NCBI GenBank assembly: GCA_900547765.1
Contig: URIA01000014.1
Span: forward strand, 1 to 42,385
Source: an uncultured Collinsella sp.
GTDB lineage: Bacteria; Actinomycetota; Coriobacteriia; Coriobacteriales; Coriobacteriaceae
DNA length: 42,385 nucleotides
Direction: 5' to 3'
This document shows positions 1 to 9,905 of this stretch, piece by piece. Numbering within the stretch: the first letter of the stretch is position 1; every line of letters begins with the position of its first letter. A program made the position numbers and the translations under genes. Below the pieces are notes generated by a model, which made no database searches, was not told the DNA's origin, and saw only the letters and a list, made by a program, of their open reading frames with translations.

Positions 1-60
1 AACTGCGGGAACGGCCTATCCGCTCAATGTGTTCGGCTGAGATCGGAAATCAACCACCTA

Positions 61-84
61 GTCATTGGGGACGTCCCCAATGAC
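61..84. repeat. 24-nt perfect palindrome
   Basis: The 24 bases from 61 to 84 equal their own reverse complement, centred on GGGGACGTCCCC. The palindrome lies just past the rpoD terminator hairpin. It may be a dispersed palindromic repeat or a binding site. Only one copy is visible here, so neither reading can be settled. Confidence 0.6.
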
Positions 85-91
85 CACATGA

Positions 92-125
92 AAGCGCCCC
101 CAAGCGGATGTGCTTGAGGGCGCTT
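92..125 (-). terminator. Hairpin terminator after rpoD
   Basis: A 14-bp stem (92-105 with 112-125, one G-T wobble) around a 6-nt loop lies 10 bases beyond the rpoD stop codon. The stem is GC-rich, but the T-run on the minus strand is only about three bases, so it is a weaker match to an intrinsic terminator than its stem suggests. Confidence 0.55.
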
Positions 126-134
126 CTTGCTTGA

Positions 135-1478
135 CTAGCTTTCGATATAGTCTTTGAGCTTGCTGCTGCGGCTCGGGTGGCGGAGCTTGGCCAAGGTCTT
201 GGACTCGATCTGGCGGATACGCTCGCGCGTGACGCCAAACTCGCGGCCGACTTCCTCGAGCGTGCGGGGATGCCCGTCGACAAGGCCAAAGCGCAGCTCG
301 ATAACCTTGCGCTCACGATCGGCAAGCGAGTCAAGCACCTGGGTGAGCTGCTCCTGCAGCATGGAGAAGCTGGCGGCATCGGGCGGAACGATAGCCTGGG
401 AGTCCTCGATGAAGTCGCCCAGCTGGGAATCCTCTTCCTCGCCGATGGGGGTCTCGAGCGACACGGGCTCCTGCGAAATCTTCTGGATCTCGCGGACGCG
501 GTCGGCGCTCATGTCCATCTCGGCACCGATCTCCTCAGGGGTCGGGTCGCGACCCAGGTCCTGAAGGAGCTGGCGCTGCACGCGGACGAGCTTGTTGATG
601 GTCTCGACCATATGCACGGGAATACGGATGGTACGGGCCTGATCGGCAATGGCGCGCGTAATGGCCTGACGGATCCACCACGTGGCGTACGTGGAGAACT
701 TGAACCCCTTCTGGTAGTCGAACTTCTCGACGGCGCGAATCAGACCGAGGTTGCCCTCCTGGATCAGGTCAAGGAACAGCATGCCGCGGCCGACATAGCG
801 CTTGGCGATGGAGACGACCAGACGCAGGTTTGCGCTGATGAGCGCCTGCTTAGCTTCGAGGCCCACGTTCTCAATGCGCGTAAGACGACGCATCTCGGCA
901 CGCGTGAGCTCGAGCTCGCCGGCATCGGCAGCCTCGAGCTTCTCGGTGGCCTCGAGACCGGCCTCGATCTTCATGGCCAGATCGACCTCTTCGGAGGCGG
1001 TCAGCAGGTCGACCTTGCCGATCTCCTTGAGGTACATACGAACCGGATCGCCGGTCAGCATCACCGTGGAGGCATCGATGCCACGCACGCGGGAGCGTGA
1101 ACGGGACGTGCGTACGGTGCGCTTCTTCTTGCTCTTGGAAGAACCCATCTCGGCGTCGGCCTGACGGGCCATCTTGAGCTCATGATCGTCGAGCGAGCCG
1201 GAATCGTGCTCGTCGTCGTCATCGAAATCGTCGGTATCGGTATCGTTATCGTCATCGTCCATGGGAGCGTCGTCGTTACCGCTCGCGGAGATAATCTGGA
1301 TGCCGCTGTTGCGCAGCGCGGAATACACCGCGGTGAGCTGCTCGTCAGAAACGTCGATATCCTTCAGGGCGACCTGAATCTCGTCCTCGGTTACCGAAGT
1401 CCTGTTTGAGCCGTTGCCCATGAGCTTTGCAACGTAGGATTCCAGCCCAGTACCCGTGCTCTCAGTCTTTTTTGGCAC
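135..1478 (-). CDS. rpoD: Primary RNA polymerase sigma factor (sigma-70/RpoD)
   Basis: This is the housekeeping sigma factor that directs RNA polymerase to -10/-35 promoters. An acidic Asp-rich stretch near residues 70-90 follows a region 1.1-like N-terminus. Region 1.2 begins near DPVRMYLKEIG, region 2 contains KFSTYATWWIRQAI, region 3 follows IRIPVHM, and region 4 ends with the helix-turn-helix GVTRERIRQIESKTL. About 447 residues is normal for an actinobacterial RpoD. I chose the GTG at 1478 because AAGGGAG (1484-1490) lies 5 bases upstream. The in-frame ATG at 1493 has no comparable ribosome-binding site. The gene follows dnaG by about 110 bases, the classic dnaG-rpoD order, and that gap could hold its own promoter. 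Confidence 0.97.
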   Translation of the reverse strand: MPKKTESTGTGLESYVAKLMGNGSNRTSVTEDEIQVALKDIDVSDEQLTAVYSALRNSGIQIISASGNDDAPMDDDDNDTDTDDFDDDDEHDSGSLDDHELKMARQADAEMGSSKSKKKRTVRTSRSRSRVRGIDASTVMLTGDPVRMYLKEIGKVDLLTASEEVDLAMKIEAGLEATEKLEAADAGELELTRAEMRRLTRIENVGLEAKQALISANLRLVVSIAKRYVGRGMLFLDLIQEGNLGLIRAVEKFDYQKGFKFSTYATWWIRQAITRAIADQARTIRIPVHMVETINKLVRVQRQLLQDLGRDPTPEEIGAEMDMSADRVREIQKISQEPVSLETPIGEEEDSQLGDFIEDSQAIVPPDAASFSMLQEQLTQVLDSLADRERKVIELRFGLVDGHPRTLEEVGREFGVTRERIRQIESKTLAKLRHPSRSSKLKDYIES

Positions 1479-1588
1479 AGATTCTCCCTTCATAGTCCAC
1501 AGGACTCAATACTTTAGCACACACATTGACGTCTATACCCAAAAAGAGGACTGGATATAGGCGAGAATACGCTGGTTGACCACAACAT

Positions 1589-3697
1589 CTAGGCTTGCTC
1601 GGTGCCCGCGGCCTCCAGGCCGATCAAACGGAACGGGTCCGCCACGCCGCCGATAGACTTTTGCAGCTCGCGTTGACGCTGCGAATCCTGCGCGGCCTGC
1701 ACGGTCAGCGCGCGACGGGCCTCATCATCGAGCGAACGGTCCTGGCGCAGCTTGGCCTGTGCGGCACGCATGCGGCGCTTGATGGTGTAGAGCTCGAGCG
1801 TATCAAGCATAAACACGATGTTCGTCTCGGTGGGGTGCTTGCTCGTCGCCGAGATGCGCCCGGCACTCACAAGCGTTGCCGCCTCGGGACACACCGAGCG
1901 CGCCGCATCCATGCAGGCTGCAGGATCGGTTCCCGGCGGCGTTGCCAGAACGGCCCATGCGATGGACTCGTGACGTGGGTCAACCCACTCGATAGAGCAG
2001 ATGCGGTCGGCATACGTGCGGAACAGGTCGGGGTAGCTCGTGAGCATCGTCAACAGCTCGCGCTCCCCTGCCAAAGACTTGCGCTCAAGATCAGTAAGAA
2101 CCATCGGCGCCGCCGCAGCCGGAACGCCCGAACCATCAGTCACAGGCACAGCACCCATACCATCAGGCACATCGATCGGCGGCAGGTCGTCGACGACCTC
2201 CACGGGCGCGGCACCGTAGGCATCGAGCGGGACGTAGTCATACGGCTCTTCTTCGACCGGCGCGGACACCGGCGGCGTCGCGCCCGATGCCCAAGCACCG
2301 CGAGATGCCCCCTGCGAACCAGACGTCCGACCGTCCGCGCTACCAGAGCGCTCGGCTTGCGCCCGCTGGCGTTCATAGTTCTGCTCACGACGTCGTTCCG
2401 CATCTTCGCGCTTGGCGACATCGCGAAACACGCGACCCGAACTCGCGCGAACCGTCTCCAGATCCAAACCCAGCAGATCGGCAATCTGAATAAAGTATGT
2501 GTCGATCATATAGCTATCGCGCAGCGGATAGATAAGCGTCAGCGCATCTTCCAGCGCCTTGGCACGACCGCCCGGCGTGGTGATGTCACTCGACTCCTGC
2601 AGCGAACGGTAGACAAAGTCCATGAGCGGCTCGGCAGCGTCGATGCGCGCCTGAAGCTCCTGTCCACCATGCGCTGTGATGAACTCCATGGGGTCGTTGC
2701 CGTCGGGCAGCACCACGCAGCGCAGGTCCATCGAATCCTGCTCGATAAATTGAATCGCGCGACGGGCGGCCTTCTGGCCCGCGGCATCGCCATCGAACAT
2801 ATACACGATACGCTTGGCAAAGCGGGTGAGCGTCTTGACGTGATGCTCCGTGAGCGCGGTGCCCAGCGTGGCGACAACGTTTTTGATCCCCGCCTCCCAG
2901 CAGGCGATGCAATCGGTATAGCCCTCCACCACGATGGCCGTATCCTGCGCGACGATAAACTCCTTGGCCCAGTTAAAGCCATAGAGGTTTCGCTTTTTAT
3001 GGAACACGCTCGTCTCGGCGGTGTTGAGGTACTTGGGTTGGCCGTCACCCATGATGCGCCCGCCAAAGGCAATGTTGTGACCCTGCTCGTCAAAGATGGG
3101 AAACATCACGCGGTCGTAGAAGCGGTCGGCAAGCTGCCCGCGCCCGCGGCTCACGGCAACGTTGGCGTCGATCATCTCCTGCGGGGTAAAACCCGCCTGG
3201 GACAGGTGCGACACCAGCGCGTTGCGGCCCGGTGCAAAGCCCAGGCAGTAGCGGCGGCAGACGTCGCCACCCATACCACGGCTGGCAAAGTACTCGCGTG
3301 GACGGCCGTCCTTACCGCGCATAAGCATGGTGTGGTAGAACTGGGCGGTCTCGGCACACAGATCGTAGATGCGGGCACGCTTGGTACCGCGCTCGCGACG
3401 ATCTCCGGTGTCATGCAGCTCAATACCCGCACGATCGGCCAAATAGCGGATTGACTCGGGAAAGCTCAGGTTTTCGCGCTTCATGATATAGGTGAAGACG
3501 TCGCCGCCTTCGCCGCAGCCAAAGCAGTGCCAGACCTGCGTAGCGGGGATAATGTGGAAAGAAGGCGTCTTTTCGCCATGGAAGGGGCAGCAACCCCAAA
3601 ACTCATGGCCGCGGGGCTTGAGCTCAACCGTTTCCTGCACGATGGCAACTAAGTCGGACGCAGCGCGTACCTGGTCTTTTTCCTCATCGCTAATCAC
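1589..3697 (-). CDS. dnaG: DNA primase DnaG
   Basis: DnaG makes the RNA primers for chromosome replication. The N-terminal CHC2-type zinc finger is visible as C37-x2-H40 and C58-x2-C61. The TOPRIM catalytic core has E259 in VVEGYTD and the acidic pair D302/D304 in FDGDAAG. The C-terminal third (about 430-700) is variable and Pro/Ala-rich before a helical end that in this family binds the DnaB helicase. The length of 702 residues is somewhat long but normal for Actinomycetota. The GTG start is supported by GGGGGTGAG 5 bases upstream. It overlaps the end of ribF by 8 bases, so the two are probably translationally coupled. This places a replication gene in the nusA-infB transcription unit. Confidence 0.97.
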   Translation of the reverse strand: MISDEEKDQVRAASDLVAIVQETVELKPRGHEFWGCCPFHGEKTPSFHIIPATQVWHCFGCGEGGDVFTYIMKRENLSFPESIRYLADRAGIELHDTGDRRERGTKRARIYDLCAETAQFYHTMLMRGKDGRPREYFASRGMGGDVCRRYCLGFAPGRNALVSHLSQAGFTPQEMIDANVAVSRGRGQLADRFYDRVMFPIFDEQGHNIAFGGRIMGDGQPKYLNTAETSVFHKKRNLYGFNWAKEFIVAQDTAIVVEGYTDCIACWEAGIKNVVATLGTALTEHHVKTLTRFAKRIVYMFDGDAAGQKAARRAIQFIEQDSMDLRCVVLPDGNDPMEFITAHGGQELQARIDAAEPLMDFVYRSLQESSDITTPGGRAKALEDALTLIYPLRDSYMIDTYFIQIADLLGLDLETVRASSGRVFRDVAKREDAERRREQNYERQRAQAERSGSADGRTSGSQGASRGAWASGATPPVSAPVEEEPYDYVPLDAYGAAPVEVVDDLPPIDVPDGMGAVPVTDGSGVPAAAAPMVLTDLERKSLAGERELLTMLTSYPDLFRTYADRICSIEWVDPRHESIAWAVLATPPGTDPAACMDAARSVCPEAATLVSAGRISATSKHPTETNIVFMLDTLELYTIKRRMRAAQAKLRQDRSLDDEARRALTVQAAQDSQRQRELQKSIGGVADPFRLIGLEAAGTEQA

Positions 3698-4697
3698 GGA
3701 TACTCACCCCCTGCTCGCCCAAGTTGTGACGAATATCCTCGATATTACCCTCGACGGTCGAGATCAACTCATCCAGCGATTCGAACACACGCGAGGGACG
3801 CAGCCAGCGCGTAAACGCCAGCGAAACGGAAGCGCCGTACAGGTCGCCCGTATAACCAATTAAGTTAGCCTCGAGATGCGATGAAGCGGCATCGTCGGCA
3901 TACGTCGGCGGCAGGCCGACGTTAACGGCAGCAGGCCATACGGTGTCATCGACGAGCACCAGGCCCTCATACACGCCATCGGCAGGCACCTGAATGCCGT
4001 CGGGAACCTGCAGGTTTGCCGTGGGAAAGCCCATGCCAGAGCCCTCGTGACGGCCGCGAATAACACCGCCGCGCAGCATATACGGGCGGCCGAGCAACTC
4101 AGCAGCCAGCTCCACATGGCCCTGTCCCAGCTCATGACGGATGCGGGTGGCGCAAATGGCCTCACCGCCCTCGCAAAGCAGATCGTGACCATACACGTCA
4201 ACGCCGTGCTCGGAACCCCAGACGCGCATCTCGGCAACACCAGAAGCACCGCCACGACCCAGCCTAAAATCGCTGCCAACGCGAATCGAACGAATGTCGA
4301 CCACGCGTGACAACAGTGTGAGAAAACCGACATGGTCGAGTGCCGCAACCTCAGGCGTAAAGGGAACGGCCACCACTGCATCGACCCCGGTCTGAGCCAA
4401 GGCATGTAGACGGTCGGCCGTCGTCATCAATTTTTGAGCGGGCGAAGGACTCACCACAACGTCCGGATCGGGATCGAAAGTGACCACGACCGCCTTGCAG
4501 CCATGGGCACGGGCATCACGGACAAGCGCTTCGATGAGTTCCCGGTGTCCACGGTGAACGCCATCGAACACGCCAATGGCGATCGAGGCAGCACCCAAGT
4601 GCTCGCACTCATCAAACGCATCGGCAGTGTCGATGCGAGCCTCGTCCGACTCGCCTTCAAAAAAGATACGCGCGAGCTCGCGAGCGGACAACATCAT
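3690..4697 (-). CDS. ribF: Bifunctional riboflavin kinase / FAD synthetase
   Basis: RibF converts riboflavin to FMN and FMN to FAD in the cytoplasm. The N-terminal nucleotidyltransferase domain shows GVFDGVHRGH (an HxGH-type ATP site) and VVVTFDPDP. The C-terminal flavokinase domain shows GRHEGSGMGFPTANL. The length of 335 residues fits the family. The start ATG overlaps the truB stop in an ATGA arrangement (4694-4697) and the end overlaps dnaG by 8 bases, so the gene is embedded in the operon. The truB-ribF order is common in bacteria. Confidence 0.96.
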   Translation of the reverse strand: MMLSARELARIFFEGESDEARIDTADAFDECEHLGAASIAIGVFDGVHRGHRELIEALVRDARAHGCKAVVVTFDPDPDVVVSPSPAQKLMTTADRLHALAQTGVDAVVAVPFTPEVAALDHVGFLTLLSRVVDIRSIRVGSDFRLGRGGASGVAEMRVWGSEHGVDVYGHDLLCEGGEAICATRIRHELGQGHVELAAELLGRPYMLRGGVIRGRHEGSGMGFPTANLQVPDGIQVPADGVYEGLVLVDDTVWPAAVNVGLPPTYADDAASSHLEANLIGYTGDLYGASVSLAFTRWLRPSRVFESLDELISTVEGNIEDIRHNLGEQGVSIRD

Positions 4698-5626
4698 CGA
4701 ACACCGCCGATTGCCTGCGGAAACACGTGCTCCATGACAAAACGGCCACTTTCGATGCGGGCGAGCGCCTTGAGTCCCCCATCGAGCACCAGCGCAAACG
4801 GCGCTTTCGAAGCATCGAAATCGGCAAGCGCACGCTCAACGGGAATGCGTCGGCCGCAGAGCAGGTCTTCGGCAAGATTGCCCGGCAAGTCAACACGCGT
4901 GGCGCCCAGGGCCGCAATGGGATCCAGGGCAAAGCCGGGCGCGGACTCGGGAGAAAGCTCCTCGACCGCATGACAGGCGCCAATGGAAACAACACCGGAG
5001 GCCGTGCGGCGCAGCGCGGAAATGTGCGCGGCGCTCTCGCAGGCGCGGCCCAAGTCGCGAGCGAGCGCACGGATATAGGTGCCCTTGCTTACCGAGAAGG
5101 CCACGGTCCATACGCACGTGTCGCCCTCGCCGCTCACGGCGATCAGGTCGGCGGCGTAGACCTCGACGGGGCGCGCGGGCAACTCAACAGCATTGCCCTC
5201 GCGAGCAGACTTGTACGCGCGAACGCCGTTGACCGAGATGGCCGAAAACGCCGGCGGCACCTGCATCTGTGGGCCAAGCATGGCAGCCAAGCGCTCGCGG
5301 GCATAGGCGGGATCGCGCAACTCGGGAGCAACGGCAACCGTGCGGACGGCTTCGCCCTCCGCGTCATCGGTATTGGTCTCGGCGCCAAACGAGATGTCGG
5401 CGACGTAGCTTTTGGTATCGAGGGTTAACATGCCCAGCAGACGAGTGGCCTGGCCCACGCCCACCACCATGACACCCGATGCCATGGGGTCGAGCGTGCC
5501 AGCATGGCCGACGCGCCGCTCATGGAGGGCGCGCCGGCACTGCGAGACCACGTCGTGGGACGTGCAGCCCACCGGCTTATCGACGGCGAGCAGCATATTC
5601 AATTGAGAAGGCGTACGACGAGCCAT
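4694..5626 (-). CDS. truB: tRNA pseudouridine-55 synthase TruB
   Basis: TruB makes pseudouridine 55 in the T-loop of elongator tRNAs. The family motif GHAGTLDPMASG contains the catalytic Asp (D46), and DKPVGCTSHDVV near residue 16 is the conserved N-terminal signature. The length of 310 residues is normal. It starts 15 bases after the nrnA-like gene and its stop codon overlaps the ribF start. It belongs to the rimP-nusA-infB-rbfA ribosome and tRNA maturation cluster. Confidence 0.96.
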   Translation of the reverse strand: MARRTPSQLNMLLAVDKPVGCTSHDVVSQCRRALHERRVGHAGTLDPMASGVMVVGVGQATRLLGMLTLDTKSYVADISFGAETNTDDAEGEAVRTVAVAPELRDPAYARERLAAMLGPQMQVPPAFSAISVNGVRAYKSAREGNAVELPARPVEVYAADLIAVSGEGDTCVWTVAFSVSKGTYIRALARDLGRACESAAHISALRRTASGVVSIGACHAVEELSPESAPGFALDPIAALGATRVDLPGNLAEDLLCGRRIPVERALADFDASKAPFALVLDGGLKALARIESGRFVMEHVFPQAIGGVR

Positions 5627-5641
5627 GTACCATCCAAAAAG

Positions 5642-6685
5642 TTAAAGCTCGACGGTCACCGAAGCGGGATCCTCCCCTACCAGTTCGGCCAGCATGGGAA
5701 GCGCCACGGTGAGCGTCTCGAGAATCGTTCCGTTGTTGGAGAAACCGGCGGCCGCGGGATGCCCGCCTCCGCCAAAAGCAGCAGCGATCTCGGACACGTT
5801 GAGGTCGCCCTTGGAGCGCAGATTGCCGCGCACCTTGGTATCGCCCTCAATGCCCTTCAGGAACAGGCAGACCTCCACGCCCATCACCGAGCGCACCACG
5901 TCGACCAGGCCGTCGCACTCATCCGAGGTAACGCCGCAGGCCTCGAGGTCGCTCTGATACGCATAGCTATACGCGACGCGTCCGTGGGCCACCGTCTTGA
6001 TGCGGCCCATAACGATGGACTTGAGGTGCAAAAACTCGACACGCATGCTCTGGTAGACCTCGAGCGCGATGCGTGCGGGATCGGCACCGTGAGCGACCAG
6101 GCGCGACGCGGCATGGAACGCGGCAGCATCGGCATTCTGGTACTGAAAACGGCCGGTATCGGTAACCAGGCCGCACAGCAGGCAGGTCGCGATGTTATCG
6201 CGGGCGACAATGCCGCAATTGTCCAAGAAGCGGTCGATGATCATGGCGCAGGCCGCGGCATCGATGCACCTCAGACTCAGCTCGGCAAACTCCTCGCGCG
6301 CCGGATGGTGATCGAAGCACACCACATGCGACGAGCGGCGAAGCACCTCGGCGGAGTTGTTCAGGCGCTCGACAACCGGCACGTCCACCGAAATGAACAG
6401 GTCCGGGTTACCGGTGTACGCAGATGCCGGCACCAGGCGATCGGAGCCCTCCATAAAGCGGTAGATGCGCGGAACCGGGTCATCGTCTGCCAGCAGCAGC
6501 GCAATGTCCTTGTTGGGGAAAAACTTCATGAGCGAAAGGCCCAGACCCAACACGGAGCCCAAGGCGTCGCCATCGGGAGACGTATGTCCCGAAATCGCAA
6601 TGGAGGACGCACCCTCGATAAGTTCGAGGATGCGTCGCTGAATATCTGCAGACTCGCACGAGGCGAGGTCGGCGGAATTAGTCAT
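5642..6685 (-). CDS. nrnA: DHH-family phosphoesterase (NrnA-like oligoribonuclease / pAp phosphatase)
   Basis: Members of this family degrade nano-RNAs, pAp or cyclic-dinucleotide breakdown products. The first metal-binding motif is HTSPDGDALGS (H34, D38, D40), the DHH motif is FDHHPA near residue 127, and the DHHA1 substrate-binding loop is GGGGHPAAAGF near residue 306. The length of 347 residues is typical. It overlaps rbfA by 8 bases. The position between rbfA and truB is the usual place for nrnA-type genes in Gram-positives. Exact substrate preference cannot be read from the sequence. A link to cyclic-di-GMP turnover, relevant to the Pel locus in the same window, is only speculation. Confidence 0.9.
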   Translation of the reverse strand: MTNSADLASCESADIQRRILELIEGASSIAISGHTSPDGDALGSVLGLGLSLMKFFPNKDIALLLADDDPVPRIYRFMEGSDRLVPASAYTGNPDLFISVDVPVVERLNNSAEVLRRSSHVVCFDHHPAREEFAELSLRCIDAAACAMIIDRFLDNCGIVARDNIATCLLCGLVTDTGRFQYQNADAAAFHAASRLVAHGADPARIALEVYQSMRVEFLHLKSIVMGRIKTVAHGRVAYSYAYQSDLEACGVTSDECDGLVDVVRSVMGVEVCLFLKGIEGDTKVRGNLRSKGDLNVSEIAAAFGGGGHPAAAGFSNNGTILETLTVALPMLAELVGEDPASVTVEL

Positions 6686-7088
6686 CTAAAGCTGCCTCCT
6701 GGGCGGCATCCGCAATTGGATAGCCGTCCTCGTCCTTTTCGATCGCGAGCGTGGCAGGAACGTTTTCCAGCGCACGCGTGATGCGCTCGGCCTCGTCGGT
6801 CGAGCGATCGATGCGAAAATCGAGCTCAGGCGTGACGCGCCAATCGAGCGAGCGGGCCAACAGGCTGCGAATACGGCCCTTAGCGCTTGCGAGCGCCTCC
6901 ATGACCTCGTCGTAGCGGCTCGCATCGCACGACACGAACACACGCGCGAACGAACGGTCCACCGCGACCTCGACCGCGGTCAAAGTAACCAGGTCGAGAC
7001 GCGGATCGGAAACCTCAAAGAGCAGGATATAACCGAGCTTCTCGCGAAGCTGCTCGCCCAGACGGCGGGTTGCCTGCGTTTGCTTCAT
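6678..7088 (-). CDS. rbfA: 30S ribosome-binding factor A
   Basis: RbfA is a small KH-fold factor needed for late 30S maturation and cold adaptation. The 136-residue protein opens with basic helices (RRLGEQLREKLGYILL) and then VSDPRLDLVTLTAVEV, which matches the conserved RbfA core. It includes the D-rich stretch FRIDRSTDEAERI near the C-terminus. It starts 11 bases after infB and overlaps the next gene by 8 bases. The infB-rbfA order is highly conserved. Confidence 0.95.
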   Translation of the reverse strand: MKQTQATRRLGEQLREKLGYILLFEVSDPRLDLVTLTAVEVAVDRSFARVFVSCDASRYDEVMEALASAKGRIRSLLARSLDWRVTPELDFRIDRSTDEAERITRALENVPATLAIEKDEDGYPIADAAQEAALDD

Positions 7089-7099
7089 AGCGCTACCCC

Positions 7100-9814
7100 C
7101 TACTCGGTACGGGCAACCTGGTCGATGCGGTAACCCTCGATCTGGTCGCCGGGCTTGATGTCCTGGAAGTTCTCCAGGCCAATGCCGCCCTCGGAACCGC
7201 TCTTGAGGCTCTTGGCCTCGTCCTTGTAGTGACGCATCGAGGCGATCTTGCCGTTGAAGACCACGATGCCGTCGCGCACCAGACGCACGGAATCGGTCGC
7301 GGCGATCTCGCCCTCTTCGACGCGGACACCGGCGGCGATACCGACTTTGGGCACCTTGAAGGTGTCCAGGACGGTCGCGGTACCCGTGGAGACCTCGACC
7401 TCGGTGGGCTTAAGCATGCCGATACGGGCAGCGTCGAGTTCCTCGAGGCACTTGTAGATGACGTCGTAGCAACGGATCTCGACGCCCTCACGCTCGGCGG
7501 CGGAGCGGGCCTTACCGTCGGGACGGACGCCAAAGCCGATGATGATGGCGTTGGAGGCGTCGGCCAGGACGACGTCGGTCTCGTTGATGGCACCAACGGC
7601 GGAGTGGATCGTGTTGATGCGAACCTCGGACTGATCCATCTTGTCGAGCGAATCCTGAAGGGCCTCGATGGAACCCTGGACGTCGGCCTTGATGATCAGG
7701 TTGAGCTCCTTGACCTCGGCGTCGGCAATGGTCTCGAAGAGGTTCTCGAGCGTGACGTGCTTGACGCGGCTCTGCTCCTCGATACGGGCCTTGAGCGAAC
7801 GCTCGTCAGCAAGCGCGCGAGCCTCGCGCTCGTCCTCGAACACGCGGAACTCGTCACCGGCGTTGGGCACGGACTGCAGGCCCAGGATCTCGACGGCGTC
7901 AGAGGGACCGGCCTCGGTGACAGCGCGGCCCTTGGGGTCGAGCATGGCGCGGACGCGGCCGTAGGTGAGGCCGGCGACCAGCGTATCGCCCACGTGCAGG
8001 GTGCCGCGGGTCACGAGCACGGTAGCGACCGAGCCACGGCCCTTGTCGAGCTTGGCCTCGAGGACATTGCCGGAGGCAAAGGTGTCCGGGTTGGCCTTGA
8101 GCTCGAGCACGTCGGCCTGGAGCAGCACGGTCTCCAGAAGGTCATCGATACCGATCTTCTGCTTGGCCGAGATGTTGACGAACATGTTCTGTCCGCCCCA
8201 CTCCTCGGGGATGACGCCGTACTCGGTGAGCTCTTGACGCACGCGGTCGGGGTTGGCGCCGGGCTTATCGATCTTGTTGACGGCAACGACGATGGGAACG
8301 CCGGCAGCCTTGGCGTGGTTGATCGACTCGACCGTCTGGGGCATGACGCCGTCGTCGGCAGCCACGATCAGAATGACGATATCGGTCACCTTGGCACCAC
8401 GGGCACGCATGGCCGTAAAGGTGGCATGGCCCGGGGTATCGATGAAGGTGATCTTGCGATCGTTGATCATAACCTGCGAGGCGCCGATTGCCTGGGTAAT
8501 GCCGCCCGCCTCGCCGGCAGCGACACCGGTGTGACGGATGGCGTCGAGGAGGCTCGTCTTGCCATGGTCGACGTGGCCCATGACGGTGACGACCGGGGCG
8601 CGCGGCTTAAGGTCGGCGGGATCGTCGTAGAACGAGAAGGTGTTCTCCTCCTCGGGGGTGATGATCTTGATCTGACGGCCCAGGTCGTCGGCAACGAGCT
8701 CGACGAGGTCGTCGGACATGGACTGTGTCATGGTGAGCGGCGTGCCCAGCAGGAACAGGCGCTTGATGATGTCGTTGGCCGGAACGTCGAGGGCCTCGGC
8801 GAGCTCCTGGACCGTAACACCCTGGGAGACCTTGATGGCATCGAGCTCCTCGGGGTTCACGCCCTGGGCCAATGCCTCCTCAATCTTGCGCTCCTCCTGA
8901 GCCTTGGCAGCCTCGCGCTCGCGCTTCTCCTTGCGCTTCTTGCGGCGACCGGTGGACTCGCGAGAGGCCTCCTCGACGGCAGCACGAGCCTCCTCGAGCA
9001 CCTTCTCGCGGCTGTACTCCTCGGCCTCGCGAGCCATGCGGCTATAGTGGTCCTCTTCGTTGTTGTGACCGCCCTTGCGCTTCTTGCCCTTGCCCTGCTT
9101 ATCGGGGTTGGGGAAGTCCATGCCGGCAGCGACGTTGTTGCTGGCGTTAGTGCGATGGCTGTGCGGACGGCTCTCGGAGGCGTTGCGATCGGAGTTATTG
9201 TCGGAGGCGTTGCGATCGTTACGACGGCCACCGCGGCGGTCGTTGTTGCCGCCACGACGGTTACCGCGCTCAGCGGCGCGCTCGGCCTTGGCCTTGTCCT
9301 CGGCGTCCTTCTTCTCCTTGAGCACGGTCTCCTGTGCGGCGATCTGGTCGAGCAGCGAACGGAAGCGCGAACCGGAGTCGGAAGCGGGAACGGCGCGGCG
9401 CTGAGCCTCGCGGGCAGCCTCCTCCTTCTCGCGGGCAAGGCGCTCCTGCTCGGCCTTCTTCTTGGCCTCAGCCTCGGCACGGGCGGCCTCCTCGGCAGCC
9501 TGAGCTGCGGCAAACTGGCGGCGCTCCTCCTCGCGTGCCTTCTCGGCAGCGATGCGCTCGCGCTCGGCCTCGGCGGCGCGTGCGGCCTCCTCGGCGGCAG
9601 CTGCCTGCTCCTCGGCCTTCTTGGCGGCCTCGACTTCCTGAGCGCGGGCCTCGATCACCGAGGCGAGTTGTTTGCGGACCATGGCGACATAGGCGTCCTC
9701 CAGAGTGGAGGAAGCGGACTTAGCGGGAATCTTCATATCGGCGAGATGACCCATCAGTTCCTTGGAGGTCATGCCGAACTCTTTGGCCAGGGTGGACACA
9801 CGGACTTTTGCCAT
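7100..9814 (-). CDS. infB: Translation initiation factor IF-2
   Basis: IF-2 is the GTPase that brings initiator tRNA to the 30S subunit. An N-terminal IF2_N domain (residues 1-50) precedes a long Ala/Glu/Lys/Arg-rich coiled linker (about 55-310). The linker contains an Arg/Gly/Asn/Asp-rich segment with repeated DRNAS units near residues 185-215. The G domain has G1 GHVDHGKT (413-420), G3 DTPGH (459-463) and G4 NKID (513-516), followed by the C-terminal fMet-tRNA-binding domains. The length of 904 residues is within the actinobacterial range. The gene lies 91 bases after nusA, with no ylxR or ylxQ gene between them as in many Gram-positives. Confidence 0.97.
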   Translation of the reverse strand: MAKVRVSTLAKEFGMTSKELMGHLADMKIPAKSASSTLEDAYVAMVRKQLASVIEARAQEVEAAKKAEEQAAAAEEAARAAEAERERIAAEKAREEERRQFAAAQAAEEAARAEAEAKKKAEQERLAREKEEAAREAQRRAVPASDSGSRFRSLLDQIAAQETVLKEKKDAEDKAKAERAAERGNRRGGNNDRRGGRRNDRNASDNNSDRNASESRPHSHRTNASNNVAAGMDFPNPDKQGKGKKRKGGHNNEEDHYSRMAREAEEYSREKVLEEARAAVEEASRESTGRRKKRKEKREREAAKAQEERKIEEALAQGVNPEELDAIKVSQGVTVQELAEALDVPANDIIKRLFLLGTPLTMTQSMSDDLVELVADDLGRQIKIITPEEENTFSFYDDPADLKPRAPVVTVMGHVDHGKTSLLDAIRHTGVAAGEAGGITQAIGASQVMINDRKITFIDTPGHATFTAMRARGAKVTDIVILIVAADDGVMPQTVESINHAKAAGVPIVVAVNKIDKPGANPDRVRQELTEYGVIPEEWGGQNMFVNISAKQKIGIDDLLETVLLQADVLELKANPDTFASGNVLEAKLDKGRGSVATVLVTRGTLHVGDTLVAGLTYGRVRAMLDPKGRAVTEAGPSDAVEILGLQSVPNAGDEFRVFEDEREARALADERSLKARIEEQSRVKHVTLENLFETIADAEVKELNLIIKADVQGSIEALQDSLDKMDQSEVRINTIHSAVGAINETDVVLADASNAIIIGFGVRPDGKARSAAEREGVEIRCYDVIYKCLEELDAARIGMLKPTEVEVSTGTATVLDTFKVPKVGIAAGVRVEEGEIAATDSVRLVRDGIVVFNGKIASMRHYKDEAKSLKSGSEGGIGLENFQDIKPGDQIEGYRIDQVARTE

Positions 9815-9905
9815 ATGACTTCACCTACCCTTTCTGGCACCTTGGGTGCCTAGAGACTGAACGAGCGTGGGAGATGCGCTGGGACCTGCCCGGCGCGACC
9901 GCGCG